Source of the DNA: Bradyrhizobium sp. in8p8
GTDB taxonomy: Bacteria > Pseudomonadota > Alphaproteobacteria > Rhizobiales > Xanthobacteraceae
Direction: 5' to 3'
Assembly: GCF_000426845.1 (NCBI RefSeq)
Contig: NZ_AUGD01000001.1
Coordinates: 434,001 to 498,000 of the forward strand
Length of the DNA stretch: 64,000 nucleotides
A model generated the notes under the pieces. It saw nothing but the letters and a program-made list of their open reading frames with translations, was not told where the DNA came from and did not search any database. Both the position numbers and the translations under genes were made by a program. Positions 7,455-17,200 of this stretch are shown here, in pieces; the first letter of the stretch is position 1, and each line of letters opens with the position of its first letter.

Positions 7455-10229
7455 ATGCATCACCCCGCTTCGAAGCCGCCCCTCGATCCCTCGATCCCGG
7501 TCTCGCCGAACAATCCCTGCCCGTTCCTGCGCGGCCTCGTCGGAGAAGGCTTCGTCGACGGCGGGACGGTCCCGCTCAACACGCTGTCGCAGACCATCGC
7601 CAACGCGACCGGCGAGACCGGGCTGAAGAAGGTCTGGGCGCGCATTCAGGTCCGCTGCGTCGCCCTCATCGCCAACGGCTTCAAGCACATCCTGAAGAGC
7701 ATCTGGTCGGGCGCGCAGCTCGACGCGCTACGCGGCGGGCCGCTGGACAAGCACGGTGCCGGCTCGCGCATCCTTGGCGTGGACGGCAAGGTCAACGAGG
7801 ACGAGATCGCGCGACTCGCGAGCTTCGGCCGGACTTACATTGATCCAAACACCGGCAGCAGCGAGCCCGGCCTCAACGCCGCGGAAATCAAGACCTTCAT
7901 GCGCGACAACCTCAAGCGCGCGGGCAACGCCGCGCGCTGGTACTACCCGTTGCTGATGAAGTTCGAATGGCCGATCCTTTTGAAGATCATGGGCAAGGGC
8001 AAACAGGACGAGGAGCGCTATCTCAGCGTGGCCGACGTGCGCACGCTGTTCGAGGAGCGCAAATTCCCCGAGCGCATCAATCAGCGGATTTTGTCGCAGC
8101 CGCTGCTGTCGTCCTGCCAGCTCCGCTTTCGCTGGGCGGCCGCGCTGACGGCGCTCGTCATCGGTCTTGGCTTCGCAGTCCTAGTGGCCGTCGCCGAATT
8201 CCCCAACCAGGTTCGCGCCATGCTGCCGCAGAAGGGAGTGCTCGTGAACCTGCTGCCGCCGCCCCTGCCGACCGTGCCCGAGACGAAGGCCGCTTACTGG
8301 CTCGAGCAGAACTGGTCGCTGAAGGACCGGCACTGGTTCCACCATGCTAGCCAGGGCACTGCGACCTTCCCGGTGCCCTATGAGTGGTTCGTGGCGCTGG
8401 AGCAGCCGCGGCTTCATCTGTTCTCGAAGCCCGGCATGATCAAGGACAGCGCCTATCTCGAGCGTTTCGGCTTCATCCCGAGCCCGCAGACGATCCAGGC
8501 CGACACGGCGACGCTGCGCCGCTTCGGCTACGCCAATGTCTACGAGACGGCGCAGGTGTCGGACTGGTCGACGCGATGGACGCCGGCGGAGAACGTCGAC
8601 GGCCTGCCGGTCGGCTTCGCGCGCATGAACGGCGTGGTCGATCCCGCGACCGGGCGCCGCGAAGACGACATGATCGGGCTGACCTGCGCGGCCTGCCATA
8701 CCGGCCAGATCCATTATCAGGGCGTCGACATCCGCTTCGATGGCGGTGCGGCCATGACCGACCTGAAGAAGCTCGAGCTCGCGACTGGCCTGTCGATCGC
8801 CTACACGCTGTACGTCCCATTCCGCTTCCAGCGCTTTGCCGATCGCGTGCTCGGCCCTGAGGCCAGCGACACGGACCGCGCCGCGCTCAAGCAGAAGCTC
8901 AGCACGATCGGCAGCTTCCTGATCGACTGGGCCAAGAATTACGACAAGACGATCGAGGGCAAGAAGACCTGGGACGGCAAGCAGCAGCAGGACACCGAGG
9001 AAGGATTCGGCCGCCTCGACGCCCTCAACCGCATCGGCAACCAGGTCTTCTCGCAGGACCTCGCAATGAGCGGCGTCAAGGGGTTCGAGAAGAATCTGCA
9101 CGCCCAGGACGCCCCGGTGAGCTACCCCGCGATCTGGACCGTACCGTGGTTCAAGTTCGCCCAGTACGACGCCTCGATCGAGCAGCCGCTGATCCGCAAT
9201 GCCGGCGAAGCGCTCGGCGTCACGGCGCTGCTCAACCTGTCCGACGCCTTTCCCGAGGACAGGCTTTGGCGTTCGTCGGTAAATGTCAGAACCCTCGGCT
9301 GGATCGAGGACATGCTGCGAGGCCCCGATCCGTTCAAAACGGCCGATCCTGTTGCCGGTCCGAAGTTCGGCGGCCTGCTCGCGCCGAAATGGCCCTCGCA
9401 CATTCTCGGAGACGCCTGGAAGCTGAAGCCGGACCGCGTCGAGCGCGGCCGCGCGATCTACGCGGAGATGTGCTCTGGATGTCATTTGCCGGCCGTCGAC
9501 ACGCCGGCCTTCTGGTCGTCGAAGCGCTGGGAGCCGAGCGGCGACAGCAAGGTCCTGAACGCGGTGACGATCCCTCTCGATGAGATCAAGACTGATCCCG
9601 AGCAGTCGCTCGTCCTCAGCAAGAGGATCGTCGACGTGCCCGGCTTCCTGAAGGTGAATACGGCCGACCTGCAGACATGGTGGCAATGCGAGGTCCCGAC
9701 CGCGAGCAAATCGCCCAACGAGATGGTCTATGCGCTCGGCCTGATGACGGTGGTCGACCTCGCCGTCCGCAAGTGGATGGATGATGAAAACATTCCGGAG
9801 GCCGAGCGAGGGAGGATGTGGAATCTGGCGCGCAAGAACTGCCTCAATCCAGCGCCAGACCCGCGCTACCGCGCGCGGCCGCTGAACGGCATCTGGGCAA
9901 CGGCCCCTTACCTCCACAACGGCTCGGTCCCTTCGCTGTACTGGCTGCTGAAGCCGCAGAACGAGCGTCCGCAAAAATTCTGCATGGGCCGTCGCGACTA
10001 TGACCCTGAAACCGTGGGTTTCGCAGTCACCGCCAACGAGAGCTGCAGGACGGGAGAAACGGAGTTTTCAGCGATCGGTTCTGACGGCCAGCCGATCCGG
10101 GGCAACAGCGTGCTCGGCCATTCCTTCGAGCTGAAGCAAGGCGAGCCGAAACGTGCCGGCGTCATCGGCCGCATTTTCAAGGACGATGCCGAGCGCTACG
10201 ACCTGATCGAGTATCTGAAGACGCTTTAA
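7455..10229 (+). CDS. Membrane-anchored dihaem cytochrome c, RoxA/dihaem peroxidase-like, with a cytosolic N-terminal domain
   Basis: This is a 924-residue protein. Residues 1-225 are soluble, begin with a PNNPCPFLRGLVGEG segment, and contain GVDGKVNEDEIARLASFG, which resembles an EF-hand-like or peroxygenase-type region. One membrane helix follows at about 228-252. The remaining ~670 residues contain two haem c sites, CAACH at 411-415 and CSGCH at 673-677, and a WATAPYLHNGSVPSLYWLL segment near the C-terminus. The length and haem spacing of this part resemble the RoxA (rubber oxygenase) and dihaem cytochrome c peroxidase superfamily. The helix would place the haem part in the periplasm. I chose the ATG at 7455 over upstream non-ATG starts. 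Substrate unknown. Confidence 0.75.
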   Translation: MHHPASKPPLDPSIPVSPNNPCPFLRGLVGEGFVDGGTVPLNTLSQTIANATGETGLKKVWARIQVRCVALIANGFKHILKSIWSGAQLDALRGGPLDKHGAGSRILGVDGKVNEDEIARLASFGRTYIDPNTGSSEPGLNAAEIKTFMRDNLKRAGNAARWYYPLLMKFEWPILLKIMGKGKQDEERYLSVADVRTLFEERKFPERINQRILSQPLLSSCQLRFRWAAALTALVIGLGFAVLVAVAEFPNQVRAMLPQKGVLVNLLPPPLPTVPETKAAYWLEQNWSLKDRHWFHHASQGTATFPVPYEWFVALEQPRLHLFSKPGMIKDSAYLERFGFIPSPQTIQADTATLRRFGYANVYETAQVSDWSTRWTPAENVDGLPVGFARMNGVVDPATGRREDDMIGLTCAACHTGQIHYQGVDIRFDGGAAMTDLKKLELATGLSIAYTLYVPFRFQRFADRVLGPEASDTDRAALKQKLSTIGSFLIDWAKNYDKTIEGKKTWDGKQQQDTEEGFGRLDALNRIGNQVFSQDLAMSGVKGFEKNLHAQDAPVSYPAIWTVPWFKFAQYDASIEQPLIRNAGEALGVTALLNLSDAFPEDRLWRSSVNVRTLGWIEDMLRGPDPFKTADPVAGPKFGGLLAPKWPSHILGDAWKLKPDRVERGRAIYAEMCSGCHLPAVDTPAFWSSKRWEPSGDSKVLNAVTIPLDEIKTDPEQSLVLSKRIVDVPGFLKVNTADLQTWWQCEVPTASKSPNEMVYALGLMTVVDLAVRKWMDDENIPEAERGRMWNLARKNCLNPAPDPRYRARPLNGIWATAPYLHNGSVPSLYWLLKPQNERPQKFCMGRRDYDPETVGFAVTANESCRTGETEFSAIGSDGQPIRGNSVLGHSFELKQGEPKRAGVIGRIFKDDAERYDLIEYLKTL

Positions 10230-10244
10230 CGCGACCAGAGTTCT

Positions 10245-10335
10245 TCGTCTTATGGCCGGGCTTGTCCCCGCCGGCCACGAACCTTTCCGCCTACCATGAA
10301 CGTGGATGCCCGGGACAAGCCCGGGCATGACGAGT
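10245..10335. repeat. Bradyrhizobium-type palindromic intergenic repeat
   Basis: The spacer between the convergent cytochrome and hydrolase genes contains GGCCGGGCTTGTCCC-type sequence and a perfect palindrome, TGCCCGGG (10307-10314) against CCCGGGCA (10320-10327). The pattern (TGGATGCCCGGGACAAGC and its mirror) resembles the copy at 20613-20715 and is typical of short repeats dispersed in Bradyrhizobium genomes. Confidence 0.6.
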
Positions 10336-10362
10336 TCGTGTCGCGATCCCTCGCTCACGCGC

Positions 10363-11310
10363 TCACTTGAACAGCGGCGTGCCCGGCACGAAGGCATCGA
10401 AGGCGGCCCAGAACTGGGAGCGGTAGCGGTCCTGCTCCTGCAGGATCTCGTGCTTGGCCCCGGCGATCACGAGATGGGAGCCGGCTCGCAAATGATACGC
10501 GAACTCCTCGATCGCCGCGGTCGAGACCACGGTGTCGTTGGACGCCGCGAGCATCAGGATCGGCTGGCGGATCTGCGAGGGGTAGTTCGCGCGCTTGAAG
10601 GTATGCATCGCGCTGAAGGCGGTATCGGCCCAGGCAACCGTCGGAGACGCCAGTCCGAGCGTCGGATCCTCCTCCAGGATCGCGGCATTGCGCGCATAGC
10701 GCACGGGGTCGCTGGTCAGGGGATTGTTGATGAAAGGATCGAGGCCGGTGAGGCGATCGCTGCCGCCGGGAACGTAACGGCCGCCCTGTCCAAGCAGGCG
10801 CATCGTCTTGAGCAGGGCGCGCACCGGAAACGAGGTGGTGCGTCCGGGCAGGTCGATCATCGGTGCCGACAGCACCATGCGGTCGAACCACCGCTTGCCG
10901 GCATGCGCCACTCGCAACAGCACCGTGCCTCCCATGGAGTGGGCGAGCGCGAAGAACGGCGGCGGGCAATCCGGCAGCACCACCTGCTGCACGAAGGTCT
11001 CGACGTCGATCTCGAAATCGGCGAAGTCGCGCACATAGCCCTTGCGCGGATCGCGCAGGCGGCGGGAGGAATGGCCCTGCCCGCGCCAATCGATCATCGC
11101 CACCGCGAAGCCGCGGTCGCGCAGGTCGCGCACAGTCTCGAAATATTTCTCGATCTGCTCGCTGCGCCCTGTGAAGACGCAGACCGTGCCCTTGCGGCCC
11201 GCCGGCGGCGCCCACCGCGCAAAGCGCAGCTCGACGCCGTCGGGGGTCTTGATGGTGCCGCTGACGACGTTTTCAGGGACGGGATTGGCGGGAATTGAGA
11301 CCAGCGTCAT
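10363..11310 (-). CDS. Alpha/beta hydrolase, lysophospholipase (monoglyceride lipase-like)
   Basis: This 315-residue protein has the serine-hydrolase fold of the PldB/monoacylglycerol lipase group. An oxyanion-region segment (VCVFTGRSEQIEKYFE) and DWRGQGHSSR precede the nucleophile elbow AHSMGG, and a GSHLVIAGAKHEIL segment near the end supplies the catalytic His. It has no signal peptide, so it is probably cytoplasmic or peripheral, acting on lysophospholipids or acylglycerols. The frame is open to 11400, but the ATG at 11310 (MTLVSIPANPV) is the better start. It is divergent from the Hsp20 gene. Confidence 0.85.
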   Translation of the reverse strand: MTLVSIPANPVPENVVSGTIKTPDGVELRFARWAPPAGRKGTVCVFTGRSEQIEKYFETVRDLRDRGFAVAMIDWRGQGHSSRRLRDPRKGYVRDFADFEIDVETFVQQVVLPDCPPPFFALAHSMGGTVLLRVAHAGKRWFDRMVLSAPMIDLPGRTTSFPVRALLKTMRLLGQGGRYVPGGSDRLTGLDPFINNPLTSDPVRYARNAAILEEDPTLGLASPTVAWADTAFSAMHTFKRANYPSQIRQPILMLAASNDTVVSTAAIEEFAYHLRAGSHLVIAGAKHEILQEQDRYRSQFWAAFDAFVPGTPLFK

Positions 11311-11369
11311 AGGCGGGAAGCACTGCAAATCAAGGGGCTGAAGCGCCGAAAAGGCGCAAATGCCGCCCT

Positions 11370-11397
11370 CTTGAACGCCGTCTCGTTCCACCCATAT
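11370..11397 (+). promoter_or_regulatory. Predicted RpoH (sigma-32) heat-shock promoter of hsp20
   Basis: CTTGAA at 11370-11375 is followed by CCCATAT at 11391-11397. Counting from CTTG the spacing is 17 bases, matching the alphaproteobacterial RpoH consensus CTTG-N17-CYTATNT. Transcription would begin near 11404 and give a leader of about 110 nt. Confidence 0.55.
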
Positions 11398-11403
11398 CAT
11401 TTC

Positions 11404-11515
11404 CGTGCAGGCCGCTACCAGTGTTTCGGAACCGGAACATCAGGCTGCACACAGAGATGAGCCCGGCCCGATGGCGGGCGGGTTGCCTAACAGTCGCTCA
11501 ATGGAGGACTTGACC
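11404..11515 (+). promoter_or_regulatory. ROSE-like RNA thermometer in the hsp20 leader
   Basis: The leader folds in the ROSE manner. A strong hairpin at 11462-11482 has an 8-bp stem with one bulged G. The start-proximal hairpin at 11493-11509 pairs GTC and CTC (flanking a bulged G at 11496) with GAG and GAC, closing an AATG loop. This second stem buries the GGAGG ribosome-binding site (11503-11507). The U-C-G-C-U element opposite the Shine-Dalgarno, with a bulged guanine, is the hallmark of ROSE elements described in Bradyrhizobium heat-shock genes. Melting at high temperature would free the site. Confidence 0.75.
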
Positions 11516-11977
11516 ATGCGTACTTACGATCTCACCCCCTTCTATCGCTCCACCGTCGGCTTTGACCGCCTCTTCAACCTGCTCGACCAGGCCAGCTCGG
11601 ACGGCAGCCCCGGTTATCCGCCCTACAACATCGAGCGCACCGGCGAGAACGCCTACCGCATCACCGTCGCGGTATCCGGTTTCGCCAAGGACGAGCTCTC
11701 CATCGTCGCGAAGGAAAACACGCTGACGATCAAGGGCGAGAAAGTCGCTAACGAAAACACCAAGTCCGAAGTGCTCTACCGCGGTATTGCCGCGCGTGCC
11801 TTCGAGCGTGCCTTCCAGCTTGCCGACTTCGTGCAGGTGAAGGACGCCTCGCTCGAGAACGGGCTGCTTCACGTCGATCTCGTGCGCGAGATTCCGGAAG
11901 CCAAGAAGCCTCGCCAGATTGCGATCAACGCCGGCGCGAAGGCCCAGGTGATCGAGAACTCGGCGCAAGCCGCCTAA
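11516..11977 (+). CDS. Small heat-shock protein, Hsp20/alpha-crystallin family (class A)
   Basis: This 153-residue holdase chaperone starts MRTYDLTPFYRSTVGFDRLF, the typical N-terminus of rhizobial class A small heat-shock proteins. An alpha-crystallin domain follows at about residues 35-130 (PPYNIERTGENAYRITVAVSG, with the ENGLLHVDL segment at its end) and a short tail. It binds unfolding proteins in the cytoplasm during heat shock. The ATG at 11516 has GGAGG eight bases upstream; the longer open frame starting at 11405 runs through the leader and is rejected. Regulation appears double: an RpoH-like promoter and a ROSE thermometer. A terminator follows at 12001. Confidence 0.93.
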   Translation: MRTYDLTPFYRSTVGFDRLFNLLDQASSDGSPGYPPYNIERTGENAYRITVAVSGFAKDELSIVAKENTLTIKGEKVANENTKSEVLYRGIAARAFERAFQLADFVQVKDASLENGLLHVDLVREIPEAKKPRQIAINAGAKAQVIENSAQAA

Positions 11978-12000
11978 GCCAAGCAAACGTCCAGGTTGCG

Positions 12001-12026
12001 AAACGCCCCGGTGCCCCGGGGCGTTT
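12001..12026 (+). terminator. Intrinsic terminator after hsp20
   Basis: AAACGCCCC (12001-12009) pairs perfectly with GGGGCGTTT (12018-12026), 24 bases past the hsp20 stop codon. The stem ends in three Ts followed by CTCC. Confidence 0.7.
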
Positions 12027-12124
12027 CTCCGTTGTGCATTGCATTCACAGGGCGGTGAAAGCGCGTAACGCCGCCATTTCTCCCTCCGTCCTTTGGGCAT
12101 CGAACCCAAACAAGACGGAGATAG

Positions 12125-12884
12125 ATCATCTCACTCTGGCGCAGCCTTTTCGTCGCCGCGGGCCTGCTGGCGGCTCCCCTCGGCCTTGCTCATGCGCAGG
12201 CCATACAGACGGTCAAAGCCAAGAACGTCGTGCTGGTGCATGGTGCCTGGGCCGACGGCTCGAGCTGGTCGGAGGTGATCCCGATCCTGCAAGCGGCAGG
12301 CCTGCATGTTACCGCGGTCCAGAATCCGCTGTCCTCGCTTGCGGACTCCGTGGACGCGACCAAGCGCGCGCTGGCCGAGCAGGATGGTCCGACCGTGCTG
12401 GCTGCGCATTCCTGGGGCGGCACCGTGATCAGCCAGGTCGGCACCGACCCGAAGGTCACCGGCCTCGTCTACGTCGCCGCCCGCGCACCCGATGCCAACG
12501 AGGATTTCGTGGCGCTCTCGAAGCAGTTTCCGACCGGGCCCGCGCGCGCCGGCGTCGTCGAGCGCGATGGCTACACCAAGCTCTCGGAAGACGCTTTCCT
12601 GAAGTACTTCGCCAACGGCGTGAAGCCGAACCAGGCCAAGGAGCTCTATGCCGTACAATGGCCGACCGCGGCTTCGATCCACGGAGGCGGCGTGGCGCTC
12701 CAAGCCGAGCTGGTACGCAGTGTCGAAGAACGACTACACTATCAACCCCGACTTCGAGCGCTTCCTCGCCAAGCGCATGAACGCCACCACGATCGAGCTC
12801 GACGCCGGTCACCTGTCCCTGGTGTCGCATCCGAAGGATATTGCGAACTTGATCCTGGAAGCGGCGGGGTACCCGCGGAGCTGA
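12125..12884 (+). pseudogene. Broken secreted alpha/beta hydrolase (start codon lost and frameshift)
   Basis: The reading frame from 12125 encodes a signal peptide (IISLWRSLFVAAGLLAAPLG... ending AHAQA) followed by a typical hydrolase: VLVHGAWADGSSW with the oxyanion region, and the nucleophile elbow AAHSWGG. Two lesions are visible. First, no ATG, GTG or TTG precedes the signal peptide: the codon at the expected start is ATC and a TAG lies directly upstream. Second, near 12684-12700 the protein continues in another frame, where KPSWYAVSKNDYTINPDFER and the catalytic-His segment DAGHLSLVSHPKD appear and run to a stop at 12884. In-frame translation from the internal GTG at 12230 would lack the His. 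Decay or sequencing error are both possible. Confidence 0.7.
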
Positions 12885-12901
12885 GCCGCGACTGCTTGAT
12901 G

Positions 12902-12928
12902 AAAGGCGCCTGAGCATTCGGCGCCTTT
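12902..12928 (+). terminator. Intrinsic terminator
   Basis: AAAGGCGCC (12902-12910) and GGCGCCTTT (12920-12928) form a perfect 9-bp stem with a 9-nt loop, followed by CGTTT. It ends the broken hydrolase transcript. Confidence 0.7.
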
Positions 12929-13009
12929 CGTTTGCTCAGCTTTCGTTCCTGCGTTCGCAGGGACGACAAACGTGATCATGGCTGGCGCCATCGTGTCCAA
13001 CTCGCGGCG

Positions 13010-13756
13010 CTAATCCAGCCCCTGCGCCGCAGGCATCTCCTGCGTCGGCAAGATCGTGGCCGACGGCTTCGCCTGCCCGACGGTCGGTGCGGAAGCTTGC
13101 GGCACGGGCTCGGCCGCCTTGGCCGCTTGCTGCGAAGGCAACGCCTGACGGGCTTGGGCCTCCGCCGGCTCGGGCTTCGCGGCAGCCACCGGCGTCTCGC
13201 CGCGGCGCGGGGCTGCCTTGGGCAGCGGCACGGCGCGGCTCGCCACATGCGGGATCGAGCCTGGCGGGCGCGGCGGACCGCTGCGGATCACGGTCGGCGG
13301 CGGCAGCGCGCTTTGCGGGCCGTAAGGCGCGACCGCGCGCTCGTCATAGGCGGGGGCCATGCCGTAGGCATCAGCGGCCGGCATGAAGCGCAGGACCCGT
13401 CCGTCGCGGGCGTCGATCACCAGCCGGCCGTCCTCACCGCGGCGGTCGATCACCGCGATGGTGTAGACGCTGCCGCGCAGGCGCGGGATGCCAAGCGGCA
13501 GGAAGCCGTTGTCGCGCAACACCGCGTAGACCTCGGTGGACGGCAGCAACTGCGGGACCGAACCGCGCTCCTCGTAGCCGTAGCCGTAACGCGGGGACGG
13601 AGGCGGCGCCACCTCTGGCGACGCATAAGGCCCGTCGAAATCCGACACCGCGATGACGGCCCCTCCCGCGATACCGCGCGCGGGAACCTGCGCTTGAGCT
13701 GCACTTGCCGCCAGCATCAGCGTGGCGACGGCCACACATCCTGTGAAAAACTTCAT
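13010..13756 (-). CDS. Secreted proline/alanine-rich protein of unknown function
   Basis: This 248-residue protein begins with a clear signal peptide (MKFFTGCVAVATLMLAASAA, cleavage after AQA). Residues about 45-130 form a compact region with VYAVLRDNGFLPLGIPRLRG and VYTIAVIDRRGEDGRLVID, which looks like two PepSY-like or beta-alpha repeats. The C-terminal half is low-complexity Pro/Ala/Lys. I do not recognise a named family with certainty; similar periplasmic proteins are common in Bradyrhizobium. The open frame extends upstream to 13897, but the signal peptide places the start at 13756. Confidence 0.7.
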   Translation of the reverse strand: MKFFTGCVAVATLMLAASAAQAQVPARGIAGGAVIAVSDFDGPYASPEVAPPPSPRYGYGYEERGSVPQLLPSTEVYAVLRDNGFLPLGIPRLRGSVYTIAVIDRRGEDGRLVIDARDGRVLRFMPAADAYGMAPAYDERAVAPYGPQSALPPPTVIRSGPPRPPGSIPHVASRAVPLPKAAPRRGETPVAAAKPEPAEAQARQALPSQQAAKAAEPVPQASAPTVGQAKPSATILPTQEMPAAQGLD

Positions 13757-14245
13757 GGTCGAGACGCTCCTGTCAGGCCCCCGGATGGCCGCCATCTTTC
13801 GCTTCTCGCGGCGTGGCGCGCTCTCCGAAGGGCTGATCCGAAGCTTCATTTGCGATTTCGGCGCGCGCGGGGCCGGAACACGGCGCGTTTGCTTCAAAAC
13901 CGGGGCTGCGCAACTTTTGGAAAGCGATTGATTGACTTATCGGGAATCGGGACTTTCCCACGCTTGTGTGCTAGACAAAAATTTGGCAAGGTGATGGTTA
14001 GGACAGGAAGACTGTCTCAATTTTGCTTGCCACCCCGGCACAGGGATTGCAGCGAAAACCGATGCTCTCGAGCGTCGGCAAGGTACCAGGCAAAGCCGTT
14101 CTCGGGGACGAAGAACGCCTAGGCCTATTTAAGAAAATGCGGCTCGCAGCGGACGAGCGGTGACCCAGAGGCGGGTGCCGCGGTACGCCCAAGGTGCGCC
14201 GAAGATGGCGGTGAGGCAGCTTGCCGCACGGAGAGGACAGGAACA
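13757..14245. other. Long leader/intergenic region upstream of gltB
   Basis: Almost 490 bases separate the secreted-protein gene from gltB. Open frames here are short and look non-coding. The region must contain the gltBD promoter, and the AT-richer patch around 13925-14000 is the likely place, but I find no sigma-54 or sigma-70 site good enough to mark. A GGAGAGGACAGG stretch just before 14246 is the gltB ribosome-binding site. Confidence 0.45.
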
Positions 14246-17200
14246 ATGAACGGGTCGCAATTCGAGCGCGCAAACATCGTGGCAGAAGAGCTGTCGCCGA
14301 CGGTCGCCTCGAAAACGACCGATCCGATTCAGGAACACAATTCGCGCCCCAAGGCCGAAGGTCTGTACGATCCGAGCCTGGAGAAGGACTCCTGCGGCGT
14401 CGGCTTCATCGCCAACATCAAGGGAAAGAAGTCGCACGAAATCGTCTCGGACGCGCTGAGCATCCTCTGCAATCTCGAACATCGCGGCGCCGTCGGCGCC
14501 GACCCGCGCGCCGGTGACGGTGCCGGCATTCTGGTGCAGATCCCGCACGCCTTCTTCAGCCGCAAGGCCGGGGAGCTGGGCTTCTCGCTGCCCGCGCCAG
14601 GCGAGTACGCCATCGGCGCGCTGTTCATGCCGCGCGAGACCGCCTGGCGCAACGTCATCAAGAGCATCATCGCCGACCAGATCAAGGAAGAGGGCCTGAC
14701 CCTGCTCGGCTGGCGCGACGTGCCGACCGACAATTCCTCGCTCGGCGTCACGGTGAAGCCGACCGAGCCGGCCTGCATGCAGGTGTTCATCGGCCGCAAC
14801 GGCACCGCGAAGACCGAGGACGAGTTCGAGCGCCGGCTCTACATCCTGCGCAAGTCGATCTCGCAGGCGATCTACCAGCGCCGCGACCGCGGCCTTGCGG
14901 GCTATTACCCCTGCTCGATGTCCTGCCGCACCGTGATCTACAAGGGCATGTTCCTCGCCGACCAGCTCGGCAAGTACTATCCCGATCTGCACGAGAAGGA
15001 CTTCGAGAGCGCGCTCGCCCTCGTTCACCAGCGCTTCTCGACCAACACCTTCCCGGCCTGGTCGCTGGCGCATCCCTACCGCATGATCGCGCATAACGGC
15101 GAGATCAACACGCTGCGCGGCAACGTCAACTGGATGGCGGCGCGCCAGGCGTCGGTGAGCTCTGAGCTCTACGGCAAGGACATCAACCGGCTCTGGCCAA
15201 TCTCCTACGAAGGACAGTCGGACACCGCCTGCTTCGACAACGCGCTCGAATTCCTGGTGCAGGGTGGCTACTCGCTGCCGCACGCCGTGATGATGATGAT
15301 TCCGGAGGCTTGGGCCGGCAATCCGCTGATGGATGAGAAGCGCCGCGCCTTCTACGAATATCATGCCGCGCTGATGGAGCCGTGGGACGGCCCCGCCGCG
15401 ATCGCCTTCACCGACGGCCGCCAGATCGGCGCGACGCTCGACCGCAACGGCCTGCGGCCCGCGCGCTATCTCGTGACCAAGGACGACCGCATCGTGATGG
15501 CGTCCGAGATGGGCGTGCTGACGATCCCCGAGGACCAGATCATCACCAAGTGGCGTCTGCAACCCGGCAAGATGCTGCTGGTCGACCTCGAGCAGGGCCG
15601 ACTGATCCCGGACGACGAGATCAAGGCCGAGCTCGCCAGGAGCCATCCCTACAAGGAGTGGCTGGAGCGGACCCAGATCGTGCTGGAAGAGCTGCCGAAG
15701 GTGCCGACCACCGGCGTGCGCTCCAATTTGTCGCTGCTCGATCGCCAGCAGGCGTTCGGCTACAGCCAGGAAGACATCGCCATCCTGATGACGCCGATGG
15801 CGGCAACGGGCGAGGAAGCCGCGGGCTCGATGGGCAACGACACGCCGATCTCGGCGCTGTCGGACAAGGCCAAGCCGCTGTTCACCTACTTCAAGCAGAA
15901 CTTCGCGCAGGTTACCAACCCGCCGATCGACCCGATCCGCGAGGAGCTGGTGATGAGCCTCGTGTCCATCATCGGACCGCGGCCGAACCTGTTCGACCTG
16001 CAGGGCATGGCAACGACCAAGCGCCTCGAAGTGCGCCAGCCGATCCTGACCGATGCGGACCTGGAAAAGATCCGCTCGATCTCGGAAGTGGCCGAGTCGC
16101 ATTTCAAGTCGCGCACGCTGGACACCACCTTCCACTCCGGCCTCGGCGCGGCCGGCATGGACCAGGTGCTGGACGAGCTCTGCGCGCGCGCGGAAAGCGC
16201 GGTGCGCGAGGGCGTCAACATCATCATCCTGTCCGACCGCATGGTCGGCACCGACCGCGTGCCGATCCCCTCGCTCTTGGCCTGCGCCGCCGTGCATCAT
16301 CACCTGATCCGCACAGGCCTGCGCACCTCGGTCGGCCTCGTCGTCGAATCCGGCGAGCCGCGCGAAGTGCATCACTTCGCCTGCCTTGCCGGCTACGGCG
16401 CCGAAGCGATCAATCCGTATCTGGCGTTCGAGACCATCATCGCGATGAAGGACCGCCTGCCGGGCTCGCTTGACGACTACGAGATCGTCAAGCGCTACAT
16501 CAAGTCGATCGGCAAGGGCCTGCTCAAGGTGATGTCCAAGATGGGCATCTCGACCTACCAGTCCTATTGCGGCGCGCAGATCTTCGACGCGGTCGGCCTC
16601 AAGGCCGACTTCGTCGCGAAGTTCTTCGCCGGCACGCATACCCGCGTCGAAGGCGTCGGCCTTGCCGAGATCGCCGAGGAAGCCGTCCGCCGTCATGCCG
16701 ACGCGTTCGGCGAGGCTCAGGTCTACAAGAACGCGCTCGATGTCGGCGGCGAATATGCCTATCGCAGCCGAGGCGAGGACCATGCCTGGACCGCCGAGTC
16801 GGTGTCGCTGCTCCAGCACGCCGCGCGCGGCAATTCTCAGGAGCGCTATCGCGCCTTCGCCAAGATCCTCAACGAGCAGTCGGAGCGGCTGCTGACGCTG
16901 CGGGGCCTGTTCCGGATCAAGAGCGCCGAGGAAGAGAAGCGCAAGCCCATCCCGCTCGACCAGGTCGAGCCGGCCAAGGAGATCGTCAAGCGTTTCGCCA
17001 CCGGTGCCATGTCCTTCGGCTCGATCTCGCGCGAGGCGCACACCACGCTCGCGATCGCCATGAACCGGATCGGCGGCAAGTCGAACACCGGCGAAGGCGG
17101 CGAGGAAGCCGACCGCTTCAAGCCGATGCCGAACGGCGATTCCATGCGCTCGGCGATCAAGCAGGTCGCTTCCGGCCGCTTCGGCGTCACCACGGAGTAT

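Noticed and set aside
13925..14000. TTGGCA-like sequence as a sigma-54 promoter for gltBD
   Set aside because: The GC half of the TGGCAC-N5-TTGC consensus is missing.
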